Shown: piece after piece, positions 49,712-59,530 of the stretch | Numbering within the stretch: position 1 is the stretch's first letter | How the letters are laid out: the number at the start of each line of letters is the position of its first letter | From: Rebecca billardiae RCC1528 | Lineage: Eukaryota > Haptophyta | Length of the DNA: 64,000 nucleotides | Assembly: GCA_965240325.2 (NCBI GenBank) | Contig: OZ251251.1 | Span: 620,001-684,000, forward strand | Direction of reading: 5' to 3' | Program-made: the position numbers and the translations under genes | The notes under the pieces: model-generated | Database searches by the model: none | What the model was told of the DNA's origin: nothing | Seen by the model: the letters and a program-made list of their open reading frames with translations, nothing else

Positions 49712-50489
49712 CAGGGGTCTCAACAATTAAACGTCACATTCTGACTGAGCTGCACGCCACTGCTCACCCTGCCCCCCTGGGCTGACCCAGGCGGCCCCCA
49801 CGGCCCGTGCACGACGGTTTCGACCCAGCGCGTCAGCCCCAGCGCGCGTGGGCTGGAGTTGGGCACACCAGCAGGTCACACGGCTGCAGGCGTACAGCCT
49901 GTCGCAGCTGGCCAGATCCTGCCGCAGGCTTGTCGTCACTGGTCGCGGGCCGTGTGCCCACACAGACCAGGCCTAAATTGTGCTTGGCAGTGGATCTGGT
50001 ACCCCCTAGGGTGGGCTGCATGCCACCTGGGGGGGAGCTCATGGGATGCAGCTGCTGTGGCACAGTGCCCAATCCCGCACCCCCACCTGCGCAAGGACCT
50101 GTCGGGTCAGCTCCCCTGCACTGGGAGGCCAGCAGCAGCACCCGCTGACACGCCCCGAGGGTGGCCAGCCACCCGACTTGAGGGGGCTGGAGTGGGGCTG
50201 GTGCAGCCAAGAGCTCTGCAGCCTAGCTGCTGGTGGCTGGCCTGCATGGATTTTCAAGCTGACCACCCACTGCTGCCTGCCGCACCCCTCGCTGCACCCA
50301 CCTGGGCTGCTGCACATGCACACTCTGGATGGCACCACAGCCCAGCATGGAGAGCTGGCCAAGCAGCCACCCACTCGTCAGAATGGCCAGGGAGTGGGCT
50401 GTGCTAGACCACATCTAGCCAGGCAATCAAGTGCTCACATGCCTGTCCAGTGGCACAAACAGAGATACAGCTAATTGTTGAGACCCCTG
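49712..50489. mobile_element. 778-bp MITE with 18-bp TIRs and TA target-site duplication
   Basis: The left tip CAGGGGTCTCAACAATTA is repeated exactly inverted at the right tip (TAATTGTTGAGACCCCTG). Both tips are flanked by TA (49710-49711, 50490-50491). TA duplication and a CAGGGG tip fit the Tc1/mariner/pogo superfamily. The interior has no transposase. Its base composition differs from the surroundings: balanced, rich in CTGCAC/GCAGCT words and nearly free of the CGCG runs common elsewhere. Confidence 0.85.
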
Positions 50490-50491
50490 TA

Positions 50492-51793
50492 TGTCACGGC
50501 GACAAACCCGTGCCCGCCAGTGGGAATCGGTGTCACGCCCCGTTCAGTGTACCTCTCACGGCCGATGGCGGCCCCGGCGTGCGTGAGGAATGCGATTCGT
50601 GCACTCCTCGGTGACCGGTGAGTGCAGGAATCCAGTTGCGGCGCTCGTCCGCCTCGTCGTCGTCGCACACGAGGTACACTGAAGAGCACGGGTCAGAAGC
50701 CAGATCTCTCTGCGCGCTCGCGCCCGCGCGGCGAGGCACTGGCAGGCTTGTTCTGGCATCATCTTGGCCAAGACTGCAGCCTGCCAGATGCGCGAGGACG
50801 CGTGTGCACGCCTTTCCCGCGTCATGGGTGCGCGTGGCACGCACCCTGTCGTCATCTACGCCGAGGAGGCCTGAGCAACCAGCCCACCAACCTGCCGTGA
50901 CCACGTTCAAATGCAGGCGGCAAGCTGCATGCGAGCGCACGCAACGGAAGCATCTCACGCTCGACAAGGAAGTGGCGGCGGAGCGAGTGTAGCTGGTATC
51001 GTTTGCAGCCCATCGGTTGTTCAACAATCCTGGTTCAACAACTGACACGGGCGCGACGCAGCCAAGGCAGAGTGCTTGCAGCTCGCAGCGCGCCCGCAAC
51101 TGCGGTTTGCCGCCGCGGCGCGGCGATCGTCACACCGCCGTGCGCTGCGAGTGACCTCTGTGTCATGGCGAAGCACCATGGCAAGGCTAAGCAGCATGCC
51201 TTGGCAACACCTTTCGCTACAGCTCAGCGCCCTAGTACGAACATGCGCCAACGACGTGCCATCCCTACTCCGCAATCGCGTCGGCACCCACCACCAGCGG
51301 GCAAGCCGCCATTTTACCCGGTTTTGGCGAATGTCGCCGTTGGGCTCTCGTAGAAATAAAACAGGCCTCTCGGAGCAGGCTCGGGCATGCACTCGATCGG
51401 CTCTGGCTGACGGCAGCGCCAAGCTGGCGGCGCGGCGCGAGGGTGCATGCGTGGCGTGGGCGGAGCTACGTCGCACACGCACCGCGCGGCGCGCGGCTCA
51501 GCGCACGGAGGCTGCCGACATCAGCCGGCGGCACGCAGGCAGGTCTGCTCGCCGCCCGTCGGGCTCGCCGGCCGCCGGGTACCAAACGTCAACCCAGGAT
51601 GCACAGCCACGCCTATTTGCGAGGACTCGAGCAATCGGGTCCGGGCGCACCTCATGTGCACGGCAGTGGAGTGGGCCACGTACGCCCCTGGTATGGTGGC
51701 GCCCCGCTGCTTTGCTGCGCTGATATGGCGAACAATGTCGGGAGGCTTAAACTTGTGATCGAGGGACTATAGTCTAAAATAGTCCGTTCAGCG
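50492..51793. other. Gene-poor region downstream of the MITE
   Basis: A minus-strand frame ending at 50471 reads RIAFLTHAGAAIG then GGHGFVAVTYRG and looks protein-like for about 40 residues, ending where the MITE is inserted. It may be a remnant of a gene. The rest has no recognisable coding. Confidence 0.3.
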
Positions 51794-51950
51794 TGACAGC
51801 AACGCGCGGTGCGCGCTGCACGATGGATGCCCTTGGAACTCGACGCGGCGGGAAGCCGCGGCAGTCAAGCAATGACAGCAACGCGCGGTGCGCGCTGCAC
51901 GATGGATGCCCTTGGGACGACGCGGCGGGAGGCCGCGGTAGTCAAGCAAT
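51794..51950. repeat. 79-bp direct tandem duplication
   Basis: TGACAGCAACGCGCGGTGCG begins two copies, at 51794 and 51873, each about 78 nt, differing at a few bases and one short indel. It lies just downstream (3') of the RTX-like gene and may be part of its 3' UTR. Confidence 0.9.
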
Positions 51951-51986
51951 GGCAGTGAGCGGCAGCGAGAGATCGTCGCCTCGCGC

Positions 51987-54900
51987 CTACACGGCCAGCG
52001 TGGGCGCCTCGTGTGCGGCGGCACGCGCCGAGGCCAGGCGGCGGCGGGCGGCCGTGAGCATGGCGGCCGCCACCACGAGCATACCCACGCCCAGGAGCGC
52101 AGCGGCGGCGAGCGGCGAGCGCACGCCGCCGACGGCGCGCAGGGCACGCCGGGCGCCGTGGATGACGCCAAAGCCCTCGTCGCTGGTCGTGCACTCGCCG
52201 CCCGTGAGGCAGGGCGCGAGGAAGGTGTAGGCCTGGCGCACGCTGCTGATGCGGCGGTTGATCTTGTCGGCGACGTCGGTGGCGACGGCGCGGAACGCGA
52301 CGCCCTGCGGTGACGTCTGCGCGGCACGCCACCACGCGGGCACGGCAGGCGGGCGGGTGGGGGGTCTGAGCGATCGCCGAGCGCGCGGGCCGCTCGCGCG
52401 CCGAGGGAGGGCGCTGCGCGCACCGGGAAGAGCGCGGCGACCTTGGCCACCTGGCAGCGGTAGTTGCAGAAGACGTAGTCGAGGCCCTCGTCGTACACGA
52501 GCGTGTCCTTGCCGTCGTGCCAGATGATGTCGTACTCGCCGTCCTGCGTGTTCACGTAGTCGGCGCCGAGGCCGCCCGAGACGAAGTCGAAGCCCGAGCC
52601 GCCGTAGATCTTGTCGTCGCCCAGGCCGCCTGCGTGCGCGCAGGCGCCGTCGTCGGCAGCGCGAGCGCGCGTGAGCGCGCGGGTGCGGTGCGGCGGCGCG
52701 CCAGCCGCGCGCGGCGCGGCGCGACCTGCGGCGAGGCGAGGCGCGGCGCGCATCGCGCTACGACGCGCGCACCAAAGAGGCGGCTGATGGCGCCACCGTC
52801 GTTGTCGTCGCCGCCGTAGAGCTTGTCAGCGCCGCGACCGCCGAAGAGCCAGTTGCGCGCAGCGCCGGCAGTGCCACCCGCGTCGTTGCCGCCGTGGCCG
52901 CCGTGCAGCGTGTCGTCGCCGGCGCCGCCGAGGTGGACGTTGAGTGTGTTGCCGCCATAGCCGCCGCCTGTGCCCGAGCGGGAGCCCGCGCCAGCAGAGC
53001 CGCCACCGCCCGCGGCGACTTCGTCGTCGCCGCGGCCGCCGACGACAATGTTCACAGCGTCGCCGCCGGTGGCGCCAAGGTTTGCGGTGCCACCCTTGCC
53101 GCCGCTGTAGAGGATGATGTCCTCCCCGGAGCCGCCGAAGAGGAAGTTGATGGCGTCGCCGCCAGTCGTGGCCCGCGTGCCGACCATGCCCCCGGTGGCA
53201 CCCCCGCCGTTGCCGCCGTACGCGAAGATCGAGTCGTCGCCAGCGCCTCCGGTCACCAGGCTGATTGCCGTGCCGCCGTCGCCACCGTTGGCGCCGAGTC
53301 CGGCGATGCCGCCCTCGTAGCCAATGTCGTCGGCGCCGACGCCGCCGCTGACCAGGTTGATTGCCGTCCCGCCGACGCCACCGTCCTGGCCGGCGCCAGC
53401 CCTGCCACCTCCGTAGATGAGCTTGTCGTCGCCGGTGTAGCCGCTGACCAGGTTGATCACCGTGCCGCCGTTACCGCCCTCGTACCCGTAGCCGGCGATG
53501 CCGCCCGCGTACAGGACCTTGTCGTTGCCCCGGCCGCCCTGCACGACGTTGAGCACCGAGCCGCCGATGCCAGTGTCCCGGCCGCGGCCGCCGTCGCCGC
53601 CTTCGTAGAGGATGTTGTCGATCTCGCCGCCGCCGTGGACGATGTTGATGGCGTGGCCGCCGAAGGAGCGCGGATCGTTGCCGTAGCCACCGTTGCCGCC
53701 ACCGCCCAGGATCTCGTCCGAGCCGCTGCCGCCGTTGGCCACGTTGAGGACGGAGCCGGCGATGGCGCGTCCCGCCCAGCCATTGCCGCCCGAACCGGCG
53801 GAAGGGCCCGTCAGCACCTGGTCGTCGCCGTCGCCGCCGTTGACCAAATTGAGGGCGAAGCCGCCGATGCCAGAATCCCATGCATCGCCTGCCCGACCGG
53901 CGTATTGGCCCGTCAGCACCTGGTCGTCGCCGTTGCCGCCGTTGGCCACGTTGACGACGCTGCCGCCGATGCCCGAGCGAAACCCATACCCTGCGTTGCC
54001 GGCTGCCTTATATGACGGCGTCGCCCCCAGCACTTTGTCGTCGCCATCGCCGCCATTGACAACGTTGAGCACACCGCCGCCGATGCCATTGTCCCAGCCA
54101 TCGTTTGCTGATCCGCCGCCAGTCAGCACGTCATCGTTGCCGGCGCCGCCGTTGACCACATTGGTGGCATCGCCGCCCGTACCGCTCGCATAGCCGGTGC
54201 CCCCGCCGCCGCCCTCGTAGAGGATCTTGTCGTTGCCGGCGCCGCCGTTGACCACGTTGACGGCGGAGCCGCCGATGCCGGTGTCGTAGCCATTGCCACC
54301 GGCGCCGCCGCTGTCGTCGAGGATAACGTCGTCGCCGTCGCCGCCGTTGGCCACGTTTGTAGCGTCGCCGCCCACACCGCCATCCCAGCCGGCGCCAGCT
54401 CTCCCGCCCTTTTCGAGGAGCCTGTCGTTGCCGTCGCCGCCATCGATGACGTTGAGGACTGAGCCGCCGATGCCGCCAGTATTGTAGCCATCGCCAGCTC
54501 TACTGGAGGCGGTGAGGAGCTCGTCGTCGCCGGCGCCGCCGCTCACCAGGTTGGTGGCGCTGCCGCCGACGCCGCGGTCCCAGCCGTCCCCGCCACGCAT
54601 CGCTGCATTCCCGCCGACGGTATCGTCACCGTCACCTGCGCTGATCAGGTTGACGGCGCTGCCACCCCGACCGAGAGTGTAGCCGTCGCCAGCTCGAGCG
54701 CCTTGGTTTTCGATGATGAAATCGTCGCCGTCGCCTCCGCTGATCACGTTGAGTGCATCGCCCCCGGCACCGGTCGCCCAACCGTCGCCCGCACGAGCGG
54801 CGTTGCCGTTGCCGATGGTGTCACCACCAGAGCCGCCGGAGACGACGTTGATGACGCTGCCGCCCTTACCGACTGCATAGCCAGCGCCCGCTATGCCGCC

Positions 54901-57303
54901 TTCGTTGAGGAGTGCGTCGTCGCCGGCGCCGCCGTTGACCACGTTGACAGCGTCGCCACCGACGCCCGCGTCATGGCCATCGCCCGCGTCGCCGCCACCA
55001 TCAAGAGCAGCGTCGTCGCCGGGCCCGGCGTTGATCACGTTGGTCACGCTGCCGCCACGGCCGAGGTTGTAGCCAGCGCCCGCGTCGCCGCCGTCTCCGA
55101 GGAAGGTGTCGTCGCCAGCGCCGCCGTTGACAATGTTGACAGCTTCGCCACCGACGCCGCCGTAGCTGCCGTCGCCCGCGTAGCCGCCATCGCTGAGTAC
55201 GGCATCGTCGCCGGGCCCGGCGTTGATCACGTTGGTCACGCTGCCGCCACGGCCGAGGTTGGAACCATCGCCTGCATAACCGCCCTGATCATCGAGGATA
55301 TAGTCGTCACCGCTGCCGCCGTTGATCACGTTGAGCGTGCTGCCGCCGACACCGCCGTAGCTGCCGTCGCCAGCAATGCCGCCCCCGACGCCGAGGTCGT
55401 CGCCGCCGGCGCCGCCGTTGATCACGTTGACCGCGTCGCCGCCCCGGCCAATGTTCGAGCCGTCGCCAGCCTTGGCGCCCCTCTTGGCGATCTGGTCGTC
55501 GCCGGCGCCGCCGTTGATCAAGTTGGTCACGCTGCCGCCGCGGCCGACGTTGGAGCCGTCGCCGGCAGAAAGGCCGGTTTCGCCGACTCTGTCGTCGCCC
55601 GTCAGCGCGTTGACGAGATTGACGGCGTTGCCGCCGACGCCAACATTGGAGCCAGAGCCGGCGTCGCCTCCGTTCTTGCTGACAGTGTCACCGCCGGTGC
55701 CGCTGTCAATCACGTTGACGGCGCTGCCGCCGACGCCAAAGTTGTCGCCGTCGCCCGCGTCGCCACCGTCGCCGTTGATCGTGTCGTAGCCGTCGCCGCC
55801 GAGCACAACGTTGCGCACGTGGCCACCGCGCCCGAAGTTCGCGCCATCGCCCGCGTGTGCACCTTGGGCGTTGAGGTCGTCATCCCCGAGGCCTCCGATC
55901 AAGACGTTGGTCGCATCGCCGCCGAGCCCGAGCGCCTTGCCGGCGCCGGCGTCGCCTCCTTTGTAGTTGATGCTGTCGTCACCCGCGCCGCCGAGCACGA
56001 CGTTCAGCACGCTGCCGCCCGCGTTGCCAACATTCTCGCCATCGCCGGCCCCGGCCCCGTCGTAGTTGATCCGGTCCTCGCCGTCGCCGCCGGAGATGAT
56101 GTTGAGCGCGTTGCCGCCGGTGCCGAGGGAGGACGCGTCGCCCCCGTCGCCACCATAGGTGTTGATGTCGTCGTCACCCTGGCCACCGGAGAGGACGTTG
56201 AGCACGCTGCCACCCGTGCCGCCCTGCACACCGTCGCCCGCCTCCCCGCCACCGTAGCTGAGGTAGTCGGATCCGGCGCCGCCGGCCACGATGTTCACGG
56301 CGCGGCCGCCGACAGAGTTCCAGGTGGCGTCGCCGGCATCGCCGCCGTCGTCGTTGAGGTCGTCGTCGCCCTGCCGCCCGAGAAGCACGTTGAGCACGTC
56401 GCCGCCGTGGCCGTGGAGCTGCGCGTCGCCGGCGTCGCCACCATCATCGTAGTTGACTTTGTCGTCGCCTCGCCCTCCGAAGAGGATGTTGACCGCGTCG
56501 CCGCCCGTGCCGCCGATGCCGACGCCAGCGGAGCCGCCACCGTCGTAGTTGATTTTGTCGTCGCCAGACTGGCCGCGCGCGACGTTCAGCACGCTGCCAC
56601 CCGTGCCGAGCAGGAAGCCGACGCCCGCCGACGAGGCGCCGTCGTCGTTGATCACGTCGTCGCCGCCACCGCCGTACACGGCGTTCACGACGTCCAGGCC
56701 GTCGCCGTAGAAGGCGGCCGTGCCGGCGCTGCCGCCGTCCAGCGTGTCATCGCCCTTGTCGCCGCCAACGTAGTGGTAGCGGATGGCCTTGTAGCCGTCG
56801 AGCGCAGTCGGCAGCAGGGCGGGCCTGGCGTCTGGCGCGGCCAGATCATCCGCCCCCCCCTTGCCAATGTACGTCCCGAGCCGACGCTGGTTCCTGTTGC
56901 AGCGCGAGCGCGCGCGCCACGTCGAGGGGGCGGCTGTCAGCATCCTCGCCGCGGCGGGTCGTCTCGCGAGAGCGTGGCCCCCCGCGCTCTGACCGCACGC
57001 GCGCGCGCGCATGGGGCGCACTGACGTATGACCACGCCTGCCCTGCCATGGGCTCGGCCAGACATGCGCCTCCTGATCAGCAGCACACAATCACCGTGAT
57101 GGTGCCGCATCCGCGGGCCCACTTGCCCCTCCGCGCGCCCGTGCCGCGCCTATCCCGATGCGCGCGCACTTGGCGGAAATTGGGATCTTGTCTGCGGCTG
57201 CTGGGCCACCGTGCGTGGTCGCTGGACCCGCCGCCTGGGCGGGCGCGAGTCCCGCCAAAGCTGCGGCACACAGCCACGTCGCGGCCGCGCGCGTCGGCGG
57301 CAT
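51987..57303 (-). CDS. Membrane-anchored protein with about 39 RTX-like 33-residue repeats (about 1,625 aa)
   Basis: Proposed exons 57303-57123, 56933-52773, 52629-52424 and 52316-51987 sum to 4,878 nt in phase. Exon 1 encodes a signal peptide (TRAAATWLCAAALAGLAPAQA); its link to exon 2 is the least certain junction, and the main frame itself stays open up to 57090. From about 56640 to 52790 the protein repeats a 99-bp/33-residue unit of the form GGSVLNVVNGGAGDDxILYxGGxAGDGxxxGxG. The GGxGxDxhx core is that of RTX calcium-binding nonapeptides, present once per unit. Exon 3 has classical consecutive RTX motifs (GGLGDDKIYGGSGFDFVSGG). Exon 4 has a TM helix (AAALLGVGMLVVAAAMLTAA) and a basic tail, so the repeats face outside. 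No catalytic, acylation or pore-forming segment is visible. Likely a calcium-dependent surface or adhesion protein. The acceptor of exon 4 could instead be 52304. Confidence 0.78.
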
Positions 57304-57836
57304 GGCTGCTCCTGCGGGCGCCGTCAAGGGCACCTCTCTGCGGGCCTCTGTTGCTCAGCGCGCAAGCGCCATCTGGAGCCGCGAGAATGGCGGGCATTAT
57401 AAGGGGCACCGGCGCGCAGCCGCGCACCAGCGCGGTGCCTCCTCTTCATATACTTTCATAGAGGTGACCATCTTTTCGTCATCATATACATTAGTAAGTC
57501 ACCATGGGGGTCGTAATACTACAGACGTCACCAAGCCAAGGGGTCATCAAGCCCCTGCTCTGCCTCGGGAGCGCGGACGAGTCCGGTGATTTCCCCCGGC
57601 GTCTAGCTGGGTGGCTGTCTGCAGACGTCATCGTATGGGGGTATTGATGCGGGCGCATAATACTTTACTGTATGGCGCGCAAGTTTACGGATCCTGTGCT
57701 CACCCAGCTTGAAGCTGGCGGCTGATGCTACTGTAAAACTTTCGGGCCACTACCATACCCCCATACTGCGTTGCCGGACGCGGACCGGGACGAGCGCAGT
57801 AGAGCGCTGACGCGCGCGCATCGCATCGTGGAGCGA
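57304..57836. other. Divergent intergenic region
   Basis: Holds the promoters of the RTX-like gene (minus) and the secreted protein gene (plus). The part 57430-57520 and 57640-57680 is A/T-rich (for example TCATATACTTTCATAG, ATAATACTTTACTGTATGG). No gene is seen. Confidence 0.45.
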
Positions 57837-58859
57837 ATGTGGCACACCTGGGTGGTCGGGCCAATTGCGCTCTTCGCATTTGCGCGCGTATCGTCGACTA
57901 CGCCCATCGACAGCGGCGCTGGAGCCGTCAGCGACGTTTTCAACGGCAACGCGTGCGGCGGTACCTACCACGACCTGTGGTGCGCACTGCCTGTGCTGCC
58001 CGATTCCCGCGCAGACCGGGCCTGGAGCAGCTACCTCTTCCGGGTGTACGGCCCGGGCGTAAAGTACCCTTTCGACCTCAAGAAGCTGCGCTGGATTTAC
58101 GCGTGTCTCGGCGAGGCCGAGGCCTGCTCCCAGGTGCCCGCGCCTGCGCCAGTGGACTGGTCGCTCGCAGACGCTCCATCGTTGCTTGAGCCGTCAGACA
58201 CTGCCCGACCGGGGCTGGCGTGGCGCTTCTCAACGGCGGCCACGGACGGCACAGCCGCCACGCAGGCGCTGCTCAATCCCTACGGCTTCTTCATCGGCCC
58301 CACGCACACGGGCTCCTTCGGCGCGCCAAGCCACTCGTGGATTGAGGTGATACGCGTGCACTCGGAACGCGAGCAGCGCCTCTTCGGCCAGATGGCGACG
58401 TGGTACTTCGCCGCGCCGGGCAGTGGGATCTGGCTCAACCTCGGACACACGGTCGTCCACGAGCACGAAGTGGCTCGGCGCCCCCCCGCCGCGACCATAC
58501 CCACCTCATGGAACGACCTGCCGGCAGCATTAAGTGATCTCCATGCGCGTTTTCAGAGTCGGCGCACGCGCTCACCAACTGAGGCTGCGCGCGAGGAGCA
58601 CGAGCAGATGCTTGGACTCGTCAAGCGCTACCTCTCGTACGGCTATGATACCTTCCAGATTCCGAGCTCGCAGGGCAATAAGGTCGACGAGATCGTCGAC
58701 CTGCGCGAGCTTGTGCAGAACACTACTGCGGGTGCCGACCAGCCGAGCGCGATGTGCCGCACGGGCAACATGCGGCGAGGCCCGAAGGCCAATCTGCCGT
58801 GCCACTGTGCTGCGTCGACGGAGCAGCTACTGCGATCGCCGGTGCTGCGGTGCGTCTGA
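57837..58859 (+). CDS. Secreted protein of unknown family (340 aa)
   Basis: Start at ATG 57837, giving MWHTWVVGPIALFAFARVSS, a signal peptide; the upstream in-frame ATG at 57771 would add a charged leader before it. The mature part has CGGTYHDLWCALPVLP near the N-terminus, AWSSYLFRVYGPG, and a central block ALLNPYGFFIGPTHTGSFGA..HSWIEVIRVH..ATWYFAAPGSGIWLNLGHTVV. I do not recognise a catalytic family. The WYFAAPGSGIWLNLG block looks like the conserved core of a family. The C-terminus has several cysteines (CRTGN, CHCAAS, LRCV). No intron, no TM helix after the signal peptide. Confidence 0.75.
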   Translation: MWHTWVVGPIALFAFARVSSTTPIDSGAGAVSDVFNGNACGGTYHDLWCALPVLPDSRADRAWSSYLFRVYGPGVKYPFDLKKLRWIYACLGEAEACSQVPAPAPVDWSLADAPSLLEPSDTARPGLAWRFSTAATDGTAATQALLNPYGFFIGPTHTGSFGAPSHSWIEVIRVHSEREQRLFGQMATWYFAAPGSGIWLNLGHTVVHEHEVARRPPAATIPTSWNDLPAALSDLHARFQSRRTRSPTEAAREEHEQMLGLVKRYLSYGYDTFQIPSSQGNKVDEIVDLRELVQNTTAGADQPSAMCRTGNMRRGPKANLPCHCAASTEQLLRSPVLRCV

Positions 58860-59362
58860 CGACCGACGCGCGCGCGGCGGTCAGGCTGTCGCCGCGCGTC
58901 CTGCGCGGCGACGCGTCTGCGGTCATATCAGTCATCGGCCGGCACATATATATTAATTATATACTTTATCGACTGCTACTTACAGTCTGCCGGATTGACC
59001 CGATGCTGCGACACTACTGTATATATGTGTCAAAAGCCCAAGGCAGCCATTGGCGCCATTCCCCAGCTCGAGGTTTCAATCTCAAGGCGCTGAGCAATTC
59101 TAAGCGCCACCATGCTGAGGCTTCATTCCAATTCAAAACCTTATCATCGACCTCAACTGTCGGTTTTATTCACGTCCAGTGCACCAATTCATTCATCATC
59201 ATTCATCGTGCATTTCATAATGGCCAACAAGCGTCGCGGAACAATCCAGGAATCAAAGCCTCCTGAGATGTTCTCAAGCCTTCGCAGGGCAATGCACTAT
59301 CAGATCATTCCGAGAACGTGCCTTCGCAATCAGAAGCCGAGAAGCATCTCCAAACTTTCTAA
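58860..59362. other. Region upstream of the retrotransposon frame; 5' LTR not resolved
   Basis: A/T-richer than the rest of the window. It should contain the 5' LTR and primer-binding site of the copia-like element, but the 3' LTR lies outside the window, so the LTR cannot be delimited by self-match. A short frame, ATG 59220 to stop 59393 (MANKRRGTIQESKPPEMFSS), overlaps the start of the long gag-pol frame by about 30 nt in a different phase and could be an alternative Gag N-terminus. Confidence 0.45.
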
Positions 59363-59530
59363 TCACGAAAGTTCTGGGATGAGTCCTTCGTGAGAACCCT
59401 ACAAAAGTTTTTCTCAGCGATCTGGAGCTACACCAGCCAGCAACAAAACCGAACTGATCAGCAAAGCAGGGAGACCCCTGCGCCACCATCGCCAAAGAGC
59501 GAACCTCCGCCAGCGCACGAAGTGCCAATC

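Noticed and set aside
51987-57303. RTX toxin (haemolysin-type)
   Set aside because: Only the calcium-repeat motif is shared. There is no pore-forming or acylated region, no type I secretion signal, and the gene is spliced with a TM anchor.
58860-59362. 5' LTR with defined ends
   Set aside because: The 3' LTR is outside the window and no convincing primer-binding site was found, so no boundaries can be supported.
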